Positions 16,387 through 25,218 are shown, numbered from the stretch's first letter. The stretch is DNA of 64,000 nucleotides from Prochlorococcus marinus CUG1415 (GCF_017696015.1 NZ_JAAORL010000001.1:930001-994000); one strand, 5' to 3'. Numbers and translations: made by a program. The notes: generated by a model not told the origin, from the letters alone.

Positions 16387-16701
16387 TTATTTAAGTTTTT
16401 TAAGCTTCTTAACAAGATTTACTCCCACCCCTGAAACAGCAAGAAGATCTTTCTCATCTGCTGCAATAACTGCTTTTGTTGTTTTAAATCCAGCCTCATA
16501 TAAAGCCTTAGCGCTTTTAGCTCCTACACCAGGTAGTGTGGTCAAGGTTTCAATATTTTTCTTAGAATTAACTTTTTTTGCTTTTGTTTTTGAAGATTTT
16601 ACAGACTTAGTTGTTTTTTTTTCTTTCTTTAAAGGAGTTTCAGGTGATGCTGTACTTTTAAATAGAATAGATTTTAGTTTACTTAAAAAGTTAGAAATCA
16701 T
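16387..16701 (-). CDS. Helix-hairpin-helix DNA-binding protein
   Basis: 104 residues: a Lys-rich linker (about 20-50) leads to two helix-hairpin-helix units, TLPGVGAKSAKALYEAG and AVSGVGVNLVKKLKKLK, as in RAD51-type or DUF4332-like modules. It probably binds DNA non-specifically. No catalytic domain is attached. Confidence 0.75.
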   Translation of the reverse strand: MISNFLSKLKSILFKSTASPETPLKKEKKTTKSVKSSKTKAKKVNSKKNIETLTTLPGVGAKSAKALYEAGFKTTKAVIAADEKDLLAVSGVGVNLVKKLKKLK

Positions 16702-16975
16702 TGCAATATATAAGTAATAAAATTAAATCTTCAATTTAAATATATTATCAAATTCCCAGTGGAAATTAATAAAAAAAAATTTAGATAATTGAATGAAATT
16801 AATTTATTTACATTTATATAAAGACACATATTTAATATTTATGCAAGCTTACTAGTAATTGAAATTATTTTAAATAAGTCTAAGAATTTTAAGAAAAGAA
16901 AAAAAGTACTTTCCAAAATTAAAAGTATTTACTACAAGTAAACTTAGAGTCTTAATAGAGCGCAGAGCATAGAAT

Positions 16976-17572
16976 ATGAAGCTCATATTTATAAGTGGTC
17001 CTTCTGGGAGCGGTAAAACAACCTTATCAAATCAAATAATAGTAAAAATTAAAAATGGTATTGTTTTAAGTACAGACAATTACTATAAAACAGGGCTAAT
17101 AAGTAAATTACTATCAAAATTTTTAGAAGGTTATTTTGATAGAAGCATTAGTTTTGATTACAAACTATTTAAAAAGGATTTTAATTTTATTATAAAGAAT
17201 GGAATTTCAATCTATGAGCGTTATTATAATTACAAAAAGAAAAAAATAAAAACATTTTTAAACGAAAAAAATAATATTAATTTTTTAATTGTTGAAGGTA
17301 TTTTTGCTAAGGAATTTTCAAGGACTTTATATAATCAAAATTATTTTTTTTTAGAGTTAAAAATAAATAAAAATGAGTGTATGAAAAGAGCTATACAAAG
17401 AGATTTAAAAGAAAGGGGAAAAGCTAAAATAAGAGCTGAAAAAAATTTTTTAAAATCTTGGGATATTTATTATGATAAATTCAAAAATAAAAGTATAAAA
17501 AATAATACTAACGAATTCATTATTACAAAAAACACTAATATTCATCACATACTTAAAAAAATATTCAATTAA
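16976..17572 (+). CDS. Uridine kinase-like P-loop protein
   Basis: 198 residues with Walker A at the very start (FISGPSGSGKTT), STDNYYK as in uridine kinase, and a helix-rich end. The pattern fits the uridine kinase/phosphoribulokinase group. The body is unusually Asn/Lys-rich and divergent, so the real substrate is uncertain. It faces two minus-strand genes across a 185-bp gap. Confidence 0.75.
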   Translation: MKLIFISGPSGSGKTTLSNQIIVKIKNGIVLSTDNYYKTGLISKLLSKFLEGYFDRSISFDYKLFKKDFNFIIKNGISIYERYYNYKKKKIKTFLNEKNNINFLIVEGIFAKEFSRTLYNQNYFFLELKINKNECMKRAIQRDLKERGKAKIRAEKNFLKSWDIYYDKFKNKSIKNNTNEFIITKNTNIHHILKKIFN

Positions 17573-17757
17573 GTCTTAAAAATTTTACTAATATTAAATA
17601 ACTTAAAATTAAGCCTTCAATACTACCAAATCCTTCTCATTCAAACCAATAACCACACAATCCATTATATTTTTTACTTAATTGAAAAGGGAATGGGAAA
17701 GCACATCCATAGTTTTGTAAACGCTACATTTTATAATATATATTTTATCATTACAAG

Positions 17758-17937
17758 TTAATTGATTTCGGAAGAATTACCTTCAAAAAGGTAATTGAAA
17801 TTATTAAATATTTTTTGTTTAAAAGAATCTTCATCTTTAGAATGAATATAAGAATTAGTAAAATCTATGTTTTTTAAATATACTATAATTGTTCTTTTGT
17901 TATTATCTTGCAGCTGAAAAAAGTCTTTCAAATTCAT
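17758..17937 (-). CDS. Small hypothetical protein (59 aa)
   Basis: 59 soluble residues (KDFFQLQDNNKRTIIVYLKN at the N-terminus). It follows the MTHFR-like gene by 12 bases on the same strand and is probably co-transcribed. No family recognised. Confidence 0.5.
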   Translation of the reverse strand: MNLKDFFQLQDNNKRTIIVYLKNIDFTNSYIHSKDEDSFKQKIFNNFNYLFEGNSSEIN

Positions 17938-17949
17938 AGAAATTATTAT

Positions 17950-18747
17950 TCATTTTCTAAAAAAGCTATAAATATAATCAAGTTTTTCTGATGATGAAAA
18001 ATCAGTTTCAATAACAGGGGTTATATTATTGTTTGTATAAAAGTTAACTAACTCTCTTGTAAAGTCATAAAAATAGTCTATCGAATATAAACATTTTTCT
18101 GATATATGTACCCCATTCCAAGGACGAAATTTAAACCTGGCTATAAATTGTTTTGAAGGAATTAATAAACTTCCAAATAGATTTAATTTTTCATATTTTG
18201 ATTCTTTCTTAAGATAATTAATTTCATTCTGAAGTACTTTAATATCTGTACCGTATTGAAACCAAATTGAATTAATTAATCTTGAAGAGATTTTCTTCTC
18301 TAACCTTTCTCTCTCTGAAGATACCTTATAATATTTTTTTAAGTATGGGTTATAAGCTATACCTAATTTAACTTTTAAATTTTTTTCTCTTTTTAAATTA
18401 CTTAAAACGTCAATTGTATCAAGTTTTTTTTTCTTATTAGATCCTGTAACGAGAAGAATTTCATGATTTCTATTTGAATAAGAATTTTTTAAAAAATCTA
18501 AAAATTCTTGATATGTTTTTTCTTTATTTTTAGAGTATTGATGATAAAGACTATAATGATAAGTTACATTAAATTCTGGGAAGTGTTTAGATATATATTT
18601 AATAGTTGAATTAAATAATTCCTTCTTAATAGGGCCCTTACAAGGAATGTTAATATTTTTTATTTTATTAAATTTACAGTACTTAAGTTTATTTTCTAAC
18701 TGAGAAATATTTTTAAATGACAATTCAAACCTTAAATTATTAATCAT
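17950..18747 (-). CDS. Divergent methylenetetrahydrofolate reductase-like TIM-barrel protein
   Basis: 265 residues. The order of elements follows MetF: a His-containing strand (NVTYHYSLYH), then a strand ending EILLVTGSNKKKK where MetF has LxLTGD, then VKLGIAYNP, then a helix with SSRLINSIWFQYG (MetF: GADFxxTQ), then NLFGSLLIPSK (MetF: GIMPI). Flavin- and folate-binding residues cannot be confirmed. Codon use is extremely AT-rich. The function may differ from MTHFR; a TIM-barrel of unknown role is the alternative. Confidence 0.55.
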   Translation of the reverse strand: MINNLRFELSFKNISQLENKLKYCKFNKIKNINIPCKGPIKKELFNSTIKYISKHFPEFNVTYHYSLYHQYSKNKEKTYQEFLDFLKNSYSNRNHEILLVTGSNKKKKLDTIDVLSNLKREKNLKVKLGIAYNPYLKKYYKVSSERERLEKKISSRLINSIWFQYGTDIKVLQNEINYLKKESKYEKLNLFGSLLIPSKQFIARFKFRPWNGVHISEKCLYSIDYFYDFTRELVNFYTNNNITPVIETDFSSSEKLDYIYSFFRK

Positions 18748-19164
18748 CAATTAGTTAATTAAACTTTTATTTAAATATTTTAACGAAAAGATGTGACTGC
18801 TACGATTCTTATTTGTCAGGACATATTTTTATTCTTACTCTTAAATAACTCGCTGGGAGAAAGCTCCAATAATACTCTTATAGAAATTCTATATTCTGCT
18901 GATTTTGCAATAATATCATTGAGATGTTCCCAATTCTTTGATATTACTACTCCAAGTTAGGAGAAATAAAAAACTACAAAAATCCAAGAGAATAGATACA
19001 AAAAAGATATGATATTTAATATGATTAAATAATATAAATAAAAATCAAACATACAAGTTTATAATTTAATACTTAATTTCTTATTCTTTTAGCAAATCAT
19101 ATAATCATTAAAGATTATGATGAACTCGAGAGGTTAGAATATCAAAAAGTATTTTAAAAAGAAT
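18748..19164. other. Intergenic region with two decayed coding fragments
   Basis: No intact gene seen. On the minus strand at about 18820-18960 a frame reads SKNWEHLNDIIAKSAEYRISIRV and on to ELSPSELFKS before a stop, but has no usable start after its upstream stop. On the plus strand near 19090-19158 a frame ends IIKDYDELERLEYQKVF, also with no start codon. Both read like protein and are probably gene remnants. Confidence 0.4.
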
Positions 19165-19569
19165 ATGGCAAGTCAAGATTATCTAATTGCAATAGCATTA
19201 ATAGAGCAAAACACTGTTAGAGCAATGCCACTCGGAGGAAAAGAAATTAAAGATAATTTAGATGAACCAGAAAATTTCAAGAAACTTGGAGAAGAGGTTA
19301 TTTTAAATCTTCTTCTTAGAGTTTTCCAAAGGAGTGATGAAGGTGAATTGAAAAGGGCCTCTGAAGATAAAGGTTTACTCTTGGTTCATATGCATCCTAA
19401 GAGGATGCAGAAAGAGCTTCCATTTATTAAATCTGAATGGATAAGAGACGGAGATACACAACAATTTTTAAAATACCTTAGCAATCTTGCTAAAGAAGTA
19501 TGGACTGCATCATTTGTAAAGTACAAAGGGATTGAATTAAAATCTATCTCAAAAAATGAAGATATCTAA
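19165..19569 (+). CDS. Conserved hypothetical protein
   Basis: 134 residues, soluble; contains DYLIAIALIEQNTVRAMPLGGKEI, then LLLVHMHPKRMQKELPFIKSEW and FLKYLSNLAKEVW. The composition is closer to a backbone gene than to its AT-rich neighbours. I do not recognise a named family. Confidence 0.65.
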   Translation: MASQDYLIAIALIEQNTVRAMPLGGKEIKDNLDEPENFKKLGEEVILNLLLRVFQRSDEGELKRASEDKGLLLVHMHPKRMQKELPFIKSEWIRDGDTQQFLKYLSNLAKEVWTASFVKYKGIELKSISKNEDI

Positions 19570-19593
19570 AATAAATTTATAAATATTTTCTTT

Positions 19594-20274
19594 TTAAAGG
19601 ATTTCTTTCTTTAAACTATTATTTTCCTTAGAAACTTTAAAACATTTTTTACCATTACCAAAATCTATTGAGGAAAAATCAAAATCATTTTTTATATGCA
19701 AGGCACAATTGCCCTCAATACAAATACAAGATTCAATAACTTCTCTCTTGATAATATCACTAACATATGGTTCTCTTTCTTTTTCTTCATCGAAATGCGG
19801 ACAAGCAATACCATCAACTATTCCTAAGCAATTAATTATATTCAATTCATTAGCAAAAGAATCAGTTATTCCCTTATCAAACCAACAAATAGCTCCAGCA
19901 CTTACACCACTCATTACAATTCCTTTCTCATATGCATTTTGTAAAATGTTATGTAAATTCCATTCTTTCCAAACTGCCAACATACTTTTTGTATTTCCTC
20001 CCCCAACATAAATGATATCTTGAGTTAAAACTTTCTCTTCTAAATTTTCTGTTCTAGAGAAAAAATCAATATGACTTGTTATACAATCTAATTTAGAAAA
20101 TGCTCTATAAAAATTTAATTTATACAAACTACTGTCACCAGATGCCGTAGGGATAAAGCAAATTTTTGGTCTTTTTTTATTAATTAAGGAAGCTATATAT
20201 TTTTCAATTTCAAGAGAGCCTAAAGAACGTCCAAACCCTCCTCCACCAATTGCGACTATATTTTTACTATGCAT
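19594..20274 (-). CDS. pepE: Peptidase E (dipeptidase, family S51)
   Basis: 226 residues of the Ser-dependent class-I glutaminase-like fold. Motifs: VAIGGGGFGRSL, CFIPTASGDS, IYVGGGNTKSMLAVW, and the nucleophile elbow GVSAGAICW with catalytic Ser; ACPHFDEE lies near the C-terminus. Family members cleave Asp-X dipeptides or, in cyanophycinases, beta-Asp-Arg. The length fits peptidase E (cyanophycinase is longer), and no cyanophycin synthetase gene is nearby. Confidence 0.85.
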   Translation of the reverse strand: MHSKNIVAIGGGGFGRSLGSLEIEKYIASLINKKRPKICFIPTASGDSSLYKLNFYRAFSKLDCITSHIDFFSRTENLEEKVLTQDIIYVGGGNTKSMLAVWKEWNLHNILQNAYEKGIVMSGVSAGAICWFDKGITDSFANELNIINCLGIVDGIACPHFDEEKEREPYVSDIIKREVIESCICIEGNCALHIKNDFDFSSIDFGNGKKCFKVSKENNSLKKEIL

Positions 20275-20294
20275 TTTAAATAAATGATTTGTTT

Positions 20295-20765
20295 ATGAAT
20301 TTAAGACAAATTACCATTAAAGATCAACTTGAATTAAAGAAGGTTTATTTTGATTCAATTCAATCATTAGATGAAAAAACATATTGCCAAGAACAAAAAA
20401 GGGCCTGGTCAAGCCAAGCATGGGATAATCCCAATTTTGATAAGTCTATATTTAAAGGTAAAGGATGGCTTTTAAGTGATCAAGGTATAATTATTGCTTT
20501 TGCAATAAGATATCCCAATAATAAAATTTCGTTATTCTACTGCAAAGGAAAATACCAGAGACAAGGTTACGGTTCAAGGTTACTCCATAAATTAGAAGGT
20601 GATGCTAAGAAAGAAGGTTTAGCTTCTCTTTCAACTGAAGCGAGCTTGATAAGTTATAAATTATTTCTTAAAAATGAATGGGAAATAATTCGTAAAGAAA
20701 AAGTTATTATAAATAATATTTTTTTTGAAAGATATAAAATGATTAAAATTATAAAAATTAATTAG
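20295..20765 (+). CDS. GNAT family N-acetyltransferase
   Basis: 156 residues. The acetyl-CoA binding segment is visible as YCKGKYQRQGYGSRLLHKLE (motif A, QxxGxG/A type), preceded by two beta strands. Start at the ATG at 20295, with an in-frame TTG six bases upstream. Divergent from peptidase E. Substrate unknown. Confidence 0.85.
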   Translation: MNLRQITIKDQLELKKVYFDSIQSLDEKTYCQEQKRAWSSQAWDNPNFDKSIFKGKGWLLSDQGIIIAFAIRYPNNKISLFYCKGKYQRQGYGSRLLHKLEGDAKKEGLASLSTEASLISYKLFLKNEWEIIRKEKVIINNIFFERYKMIKIIKIN

Positions 20766-20775
20766 TTCATTAATA

Positions 20776-21099
20776 ATGTATAGCAAAAGTAAGGGGATAA
20801 TTTTGATTCAAAGAATGCTAGTTTGGGCTTTTTACATTTTTTCAGGATTTATACTTTATTCAAACAAAGGTACTTTACCTTCTTTTTTTATTACTTTTTC
20901 AAGAATTATTTATCCATTATCTATATTCTGGCTGCAAATAAGAATTAAAAAAAGAACTAATTTCCTGCCTATTGATTCAAAAATGACTACATCGCAGTTA
21001 TGGTTTAATTTATTACCCGTTATTGCATCTCTCTTAACAGTGATTTTTTCTATAACAAATACATTTTTATATATTCTAGGAAAAATAATTAACTCTTAA
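20776..21099 (+). CDS. Hypothetical membrane protein
   Basis: 107 residues with three to four hydrophobic stretches and a basic loop (QIRIKKRTN). It starts 10 bases after the acetyltransferase, so they may share a transcript. No family recognised. Confidence 0.58.
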   Translation: MYSKSKGIILIQRMLVWAFYIFSGFILYSNKGTLPSFFITFSRIIYPLSIFWLQIRIKKRTNFLPIDSKMTTSQLWFNLLPVIASLLTVIFSITNTFLYILGKIINS

Positions 21100-21218
21100 G
21101 TTGAATAAAGTAATTATTCTCTGATTGCGCTAGTCATTTCTCTAATAAAAACATAATGTAAAGAAATTTGCCTTTTCCTTAAATTTGTATAAATTTTTAA
21201 TAGTGATCAATATAAATA

Positions 21219-21371
21219 ATGAAGAATATTTCATTACAGAGAAATATTAATTTTGATAATGAAGAAAAAGGAAAACACGCTTATGAATTATTCTCGTTAA
21301 AAATCACAGATAGTTTATATAAAAAAGATATTGTAAAATTTTTAGAGACTCTCTCTTCTCATTTTATATAG
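21219..21371 (+). CDS. Small hypothetical protein (50 aa)
   Basis: 50 residues, soluble: NISLQRNINFDNEEKGKHAY, then LKITDSLYKKDIVKFLETLSSH. A proper ATG and a natural composition support it. Function unknown. Confidence 0.45.
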   Translation: MKNISLQRNINFDNEEKGKHAYELFSLKITDSLYKKDIVKFLETLSSHFI

Positions 21372-21462
21372 AAACATATTGTTATTCTGATCTTCAAATT
21401 CAAACAGTCTGATAAAAAAATAAGTTTTTGAAGGATAATAAGGAAACTTTAAGAAAATTCTA

Positions 21463-21780
21463 ATGCAATTATTTCTTGCTGACTGCCAATTCCCAGATAT
21501 TGAAAATCAAGTCAAAGCGTATCAATTATTTGTCGAAGCTTGGGAAAACGGTGAAATTGCAAAATCAGATAAAACAGACAAATTTGAGATGTTATTTAGA
21601 GTTCATGCCCCAGGAGAAGGAAGAGTCGTTTGTTTATGTAAGGCATATAGTGATAAAGAAATATTTGAGCATTTTGCACCATGGAGAGCTAAATTCGGCA
21701 TTCATATGGAATTTACACCTGTAATAAGTTGTCAAAATGTTGTTGACTACCATAAAGATTTATTCAAAACCTTAAGGTAA
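21463..21780 (+). CDS. DUF3303 family protein
   Basis: 105 residues. LFLADCQFPDIENQVKAYQLF, then EMLFRVHAPGEGRVVCLCKA, then FAPWRAKFGIHMEFTPVISCQ fit the DUF3303 small alpha/beta family of picocyanobacteria. A role is not established. Confidence 0.75.
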   Translation: MQLFLADCQFPDIENQVKAYQLFVEAWENGEIAKSDKTDKFEMLFRVHAPGEGRVVCLCKAYSDKEIFEHFAPWRAKFGIHMEFTPVISCQNVVDYHKDLFKTLR

Positions 21781-21803
21781 CAGGCTTAAATCGGAAGTAT
21801 CTC

Positions 21804-21983
21804 GTGATTAAACCTTTTACCAATTTTCTCTACAAAAAAAAAGAGAGAAATTTATCATCTTTAAAAAGTAAACCTAAGGGAGAAGAAAACGTTAAATCTA
21901 AGCCATTAATAATAATCGGTTTTATCATCTCATTAACTTCTATTTTCTTACTTTTATTCACCATTAATAATAAATTTGGATAA
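21804..21983 (+). CDS. Small C-anchored membrane protein (59 aa)
   Basis: 59 residues from a GTG start: a basic N-terminal half (KKKERNLSSLKSKPKGEEN) and one helix at the end (PLIIIGFIISLTSIFLLLFTI). The reverse strand is also open here, but this frame has the more natural protein. Function unknown. Confidence 0.5.
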   Translation: MIKPFTNFLYKKKERNLSSLKSKPKGEENVKSKPLIIIGFIISLTSIFLLLFTINNKFG

Positions 21984-22050
21984 TTTGAGTAATTATCACT
22001 AATAGTTAAAAACAAAAATCATTTATCATAAATTCAATTTTAATAATCAT

Positions 22051-22167
22051 ATGGCATTTAACGAAGGTGGAATGGCATCAGGCCTTCTTATTATTGCAGT
22101 ATCAATAGTTTTTGCTGCTGGTTTTGGATTTTTAGTATTGCATTTTGTCCCTGGGACCCCATTTTAA
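22051..22167 (+). CDS. Small single-helix membrane protein (38 aa), photosystem-sized
   Basis: 38 residues: a short polar start (MAFNEGGMASG), one helix (LLIIAVSIVFAAGFGFLVLHF) and VPGTPF at the end. The GC content is higher than the surroundings and the sequence looks strongly constrained. It is like the low-molecular-weight thylakoid proteins in size and layout, but it matches none I can name (not PetN, PetM, PsbX, PsbY, PsaI or PsaJ). Confidence 0.65.
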   Translation: MAFNEGGMASGLLIIAVSIVFAAGFGFLVLHFVPGTPF

Positions 22168-22201
22168 GAAAACAAGTTGGATTAAATATCACTAAATATA
22201 C

Positions 22202-22471
22202 TTAAGCACTAACAGTTTCTAAATCCTGCATTTGATTATCATCAGTATTTGATTTCTTCCTTAGGCTAAAACCATAAACTAAAGATCCTAAGGCTAAAGT
22301 ACTGGATGCTAGTATTCCTGATATGAGTATCAAGGCAAAAAGACCTCCTATTAGCCCCGCTTTAAACCTCAGCAAGTTTGATTTTATTAGAAGAATTGAT
22401 AAAAAAACAATCGTTGCTTTTAGAGAAGAGATTTTCAAAAAAGTAAATGTATAGAAAGGGTTTAACAGCAT
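22202..22471 (-). CDS. Hypothetical membrane protein
   Basis: 89 residues with two hydrophobic stretches (SLKATIVFLSILLI; AGLIGGLFALILISGILASSTLALG) and a polar acidic tail. The first ~30 residues may be extra if translation starts later. Convergent with the 38-aa gene. Family unknown. Confidence 0.55.
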   Translation of the reverse strand: MLLNPFYTFTFLKISSLKATIVFLSILLIKSNLLRFKAGLIGGLFALILISGILASSTLALGSLVYGFSLRKKSNTDDNQMQDLETVSA

Positions 22472-22526
22472 CTCTTTAGCAATTTGAATTAAATAATATT
22501 CTAGAAATAAATTAAAAAAACCGCAT

Positions 22527-22552
22527 AAAAAAAAGACTCTAATGAGTCTTTT
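22527..22552 (-). terminator. Terminator of the small membrane gene at 22581
   Basis: A perfect nine-pair stem (AAAAGACTC / GAGTCTTTT) with a four-base loop; on the minus strand it runs into Ts. It lies about 30 bp after the stop of 22581-22718. Confidence 0.8.
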
Positions 22553-22580
22553 AATTTAAATCTATAAAAGATTTATTGAT

Positions 22581-22718
22581 TTATGCATCCTTATCGAACT
22601 TGCTTAGGTTAGGGCCTGCAACCAAACCAACTAGAGCAAAAAGGACTAAAGAGAGGACCCCAACAGCAGCTGCATAAGGATTGAAACCACCTAAAGAAAA
22701 GGAAGCTAATAAATTCAT
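22581..22718 (-). CDS. Small single-helix membrane protein (45 aa), photosystem-sized
   Basis: 45 residues: LASFSLGGFNPYAAAVGVLS leading into a helix (LVLFALVGLVAGP) and a charged end NLSKFDKDA. Codon use is GC-richer than neighbours, and it has its own strong terminator, both signs of a highly expressed, constrained gene. The size fits a thylakoid membrane subunit, but I cannot name it. Confidence 0.7.
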   Translation of the reverse strand: MNLLASFSLGGFNPYAAAVGVLSLVLFALVGLVAGPNLSKFDKDA

Positions 22719-22927
22719 GATTTAAAAAACGAAATATCTTGGAGTTAAGCATACAGAATATTTGAGGAAAATATACCTATATTGAGACATTTCTTCGTAA
22801 TTATGAAAATATTTAGCTAAATCCTTTATTACCAACACACAAATTTTTTATTTTTTATTTTATTATCAAGGTAGATATCATAGCTTTTAATTGCATATTT
22901 TAAGACAATTAACACTAATTTTACCTA

Positions 22928-23308
22928 ATGAATTCTAACTATACCTTTATTTATGATGGAGAATGTCCATTTTGCAATCATTTTGCAGAGCTCCTGGAAA
23001 TCAAAAGCAATGTAAATAATATTAAAATTCTTGATGGTCGTAAGAATTTAACCCTAATTAAATCTCTATTAGAAAAAGGTTATGACATTGATAAAGGGGC
23101 TATTCTCCTCCAAGATAAAGATATCTTTCATGGGGCAGAGGCAATAAATACTATTTGCAAACAGATACATAATCCTTCAAGTAGCTTACTTTATTTACTT
23201 TCCAGAGCATTCAAATCAACTAAACGAACAAATATAATATTTCCTTTACTTGTTAGGGCGAGAAGATTTGCACTGATATCAAAAGGTGTATCAACATCTC
23301 TAGTTTAA
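22928..23308 (+). CDS. DCC family thiol-disulfide oxidoreductase (DUF393)
   Basis: 126 residues beginning with the family motif FIYDGECPFCNHFAELL: the DxxCxxC pair is the predicted redox site of a thioredoxin-like fold. A second part has GAEAINTICKQI and a basic C-terminus. Partner unknown. Confidence 0.87.
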   Translation: MNSNYTFIYDGECPFCNHFAELLEIKSNVNNIKILDGRKNLTLIKSLLEKGYDIDKGAILLQDKDIFHGAEAINTICKQIHNPSSSLLYLLSRAFKSTKRTNIIFPLLVRARRFALISKGVSTSLV

Positions 23309-23415
23309 AAAATAAATAATTTCTTAAAAATAAATAACATATTTATAAGCTTCTTTATCAAAAAATGATAATTAATTATTTATTAGCTAGAACTAAGTGG
23401 TACCACAAAATATTA

Positions 23416-23607
23416 ATGATAGAGAACTTCAATCCCTTTATTTCATTAGGCGGTGATAACCAAAAAGTTAATCATATGGCTGAGGCGGCACTCGAGATGA
23501 ATTTAACATGCAATGATTTAAAGAAGGATTTAAATTTAACTGATGGAGATGTAGTTGATATGTTGCAACTAGTTATGGATAGTTTTAAAAATAGTAATAA
23601 ACCGTAA
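23416..23607 (+). CDS. Small conserved hypothetical protein
   Basis: 63 residues, soluble and acidic (NHMAEAALEMNLTCNDLKKD, then LTDGDVVDMLQLVMDSF). The ATG at 23416 is preferred; an upstream ATG at 23365 would add a basic stretch unlike the rest. Family unknown. Confidence 0.55.
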   Translation: MIENFNPFISLGGDNQKVNHMAEAALEMNLTCNDLKKDLNLTDGDVVDMLQLVMDSFKNSNKP

Positions 23608-23644
23608 ATCATTATCATTAATTTTTATATTTCTAATTTTTTTA

Positions 23645-23947
23645 ATGAAAACAATCCAAATTGAGTTTTCAAAATATGAATCAGTTAACTTTTTATGGCC
23701 TGAATTAATAGAAGATTACGGTTTTGATAAAGCAAAAAAAATAGTTGCTCAGGCAATTGACTTACAAAAAATGAATGGCACGAAAAATAGCACCATTCCA
23801 ATCATCTTTTCAGGAACAGGGGGATTAGCTTTAATACCCACACAAATGTTAGAAAAAGATGATTTTAAAATTAATTATAAAGATAACCAAGTTTTAATAT
23901 TTAATCTAAAAAGAAAGTCATTTCAAATATTAAATGAAGCAAACTAA
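23645..23947 (+). CDS. Hypothetical protein
   Basis: 100 residues, soluble: IEFSKYESVNFLWPELIEDY, then IIFSGTGGLALIPTQMLEKDD. No known motif. Located between small genes on the same strand. Confidence 0.55.
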   Translation: MKTIQIEFSKYESVNFLWPELIEDYGFDKAKKIVAQAIDLQKMNGTKNSTIPIIFSGTGGLALIPTQMLEKDDFKINYKDNQVLIFNLKRKSFQILNEAN

Positions 23948-24013
23948 TCTAGATTAGTAACTTCTCGATAAAGCCAAAATTAACTTATAGTCTAATAAAA
24001 CAATTTAGAGATA

Positions 24014-24730
24014 ATGACTTTTGAAGCAACCTACCTTGGATCAAATGGTTGGTTTATAAAATTAAACAATACCAATGTAATTATTGATCCATGGCTTAAA
24101 GGAGATTTAATATTTCCACCAGGAGAATGGTTTTTCAAAGGATCATTAGAGCAAGAAATTTCAATAGATAAAAACATAGATATCATTTTATTAACCCAAG
24201 GATTACCTGACCACTGTCATATTCCAACATTAAAAATGTTTAGAAAGGATATTCCCATAATTTGCCCTAAAAGTGCTAGTGGAATATTAGAAAAAATAGG
24301 TTTTAATTCAATCAAAATTCTTAAGCCAACTGAAAAAACTCATCAATTTAATATAAGTTTTGAAGCAACTGCCGGAGCTCCAGTCCCACAAATAGAAAAC
24401 GGATATATTGTTAGAGATGATGAAGATAATTGCTTTTATATAGAACCACATGGATATCTTGATGAAAATTTAGACAACCAAAAACTGGATGCAGTCATAA
24501 CTCCTACAAAAAATTTAGAATTACCCCTAGTAGGTTCTTTTGTAAAAGGTGCTGATGTAATACCCAAGTTGATTAAAAAATTTAACCCGAAATTTATACT
24601 TTCAAGTACAGTTGGTGGAAATGCAAAATATTCAGGTTTTTTAAATAATTTTATTTCCGTGGAGGAAAAGAAAGAAGAATTAAATTGTAATCTTATAGAT
24701 TTAGAGAGTATGCAATCTATTATGATTTAA
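24014..24730 (+). CDS. Metallo-beta-lactamase fold hydrolase (UlaG-like)
   Basis: 238 residues: ATYLGSNGWFIKLNNTNVIIDPWL at the N-terminus is the usual beta-lactamase-fold entry with the metal-side Asp. The metal motif appears as TQGLPDHCH, where the first His of HxHxDH is missing or shifted, so metal binding may be reduced. EPHGYLDENL and KFNPKFILSSTVGG follow. The cyanobacterial/plant branch of this family has unknown substrates. Confidence 0.8.
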   Translation: MTFEATYLGSNGWFIKLNNTNVIIDPWLKGDLIFPPGEWFFKGSLEQEISIDKNIDIILLTQGLPDHCHIPTLKMFRKDIPIICPKSASGILEKIGFNSIKILKPTEKTHQFNISFEATAGAPVPQIENGYIVRDDEDNCFYIEPHGYLDENLDNQKLDAVITPTKNLELPLVGSFVKGADVIPKLIKKFNPKFILSSTVGGNAKYSGFLNNFISVEEKKEELNCNLIDLESMQSIMI

Positions 24731-24802
24731 ATTGGTCATAAGAACTCTTCAATTTTGTCATTTAGAATCAAAGTAAACTCAACTTAATAAGGAGTCCAAG
24801 AA

Positions 24803-25144
24803 ATTAATTCATTTTTTTTCACCTCAATACTTTTATTGGTTTTAAATACTAGTTATTTATGCGACAATTCAAAGCTTGATCTTGTCATAAGAAATAATAT
24901 TAATGGTGACTTTACAATAATAAAAAAGATATCTGAGATAAAGCCAGGAGCATTTATAAATATTAATTGGAATAAAAAAAATCTTATGCTTCCTTATTCT
25001 CTAAGGAAAGATTACATTTCATTTACAGATAGAAAATGGGACTTTCGGTACCAATTAAATAAAGATGGTTCCACAAATATTAATAATCCTTCCTTATATG
25101 AATTACTTCCTTCTGGGGAAATAGAAACACATTTTTGTGAATAA
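24803..25144 (+). CDS. Secreted hypothetical protein with apparent AUU start
   Basis: From the ATT at 24803 the frame reads a normal signal peptide (NSFFFTSILLLVLNTSYLCD) and a 90-residue polar mature part. No ATG, GTG or TTG lies between the in-frame upstream stop and a TTG at 24836, which would cut the signal peptide in half. AAGGAG (24789-24794) sits eight bases before the ATT, a strong ribosome binding site for this AT-rich genome. Either a rare AUU start or an ATG lost by mutation. Confidence 0.5.
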   Translation: MNSFFFTSILLLVLNTSYLCDNSKLDLVIRNNINGDFTIIKKISEIKPGAFININWNKKNLMLPYSLRKDYISFTDRKWDFRYQLNKDGSTNINNPSLYELLPSGEIETHFCE

Positions 25145-25218
25145 TATTATAGAAGTTCAAACTTATAATTTAAAGATAAGTATCTTAGATCATTCCATTT
25201 CTAAATTCTTAATTAAAG

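Noticed and set aside
21830-22015. A 61-codon minus-strand open frame
   Set aside because: Shadow of the plus-strand GTG-started membrane protein at 21804-21983.
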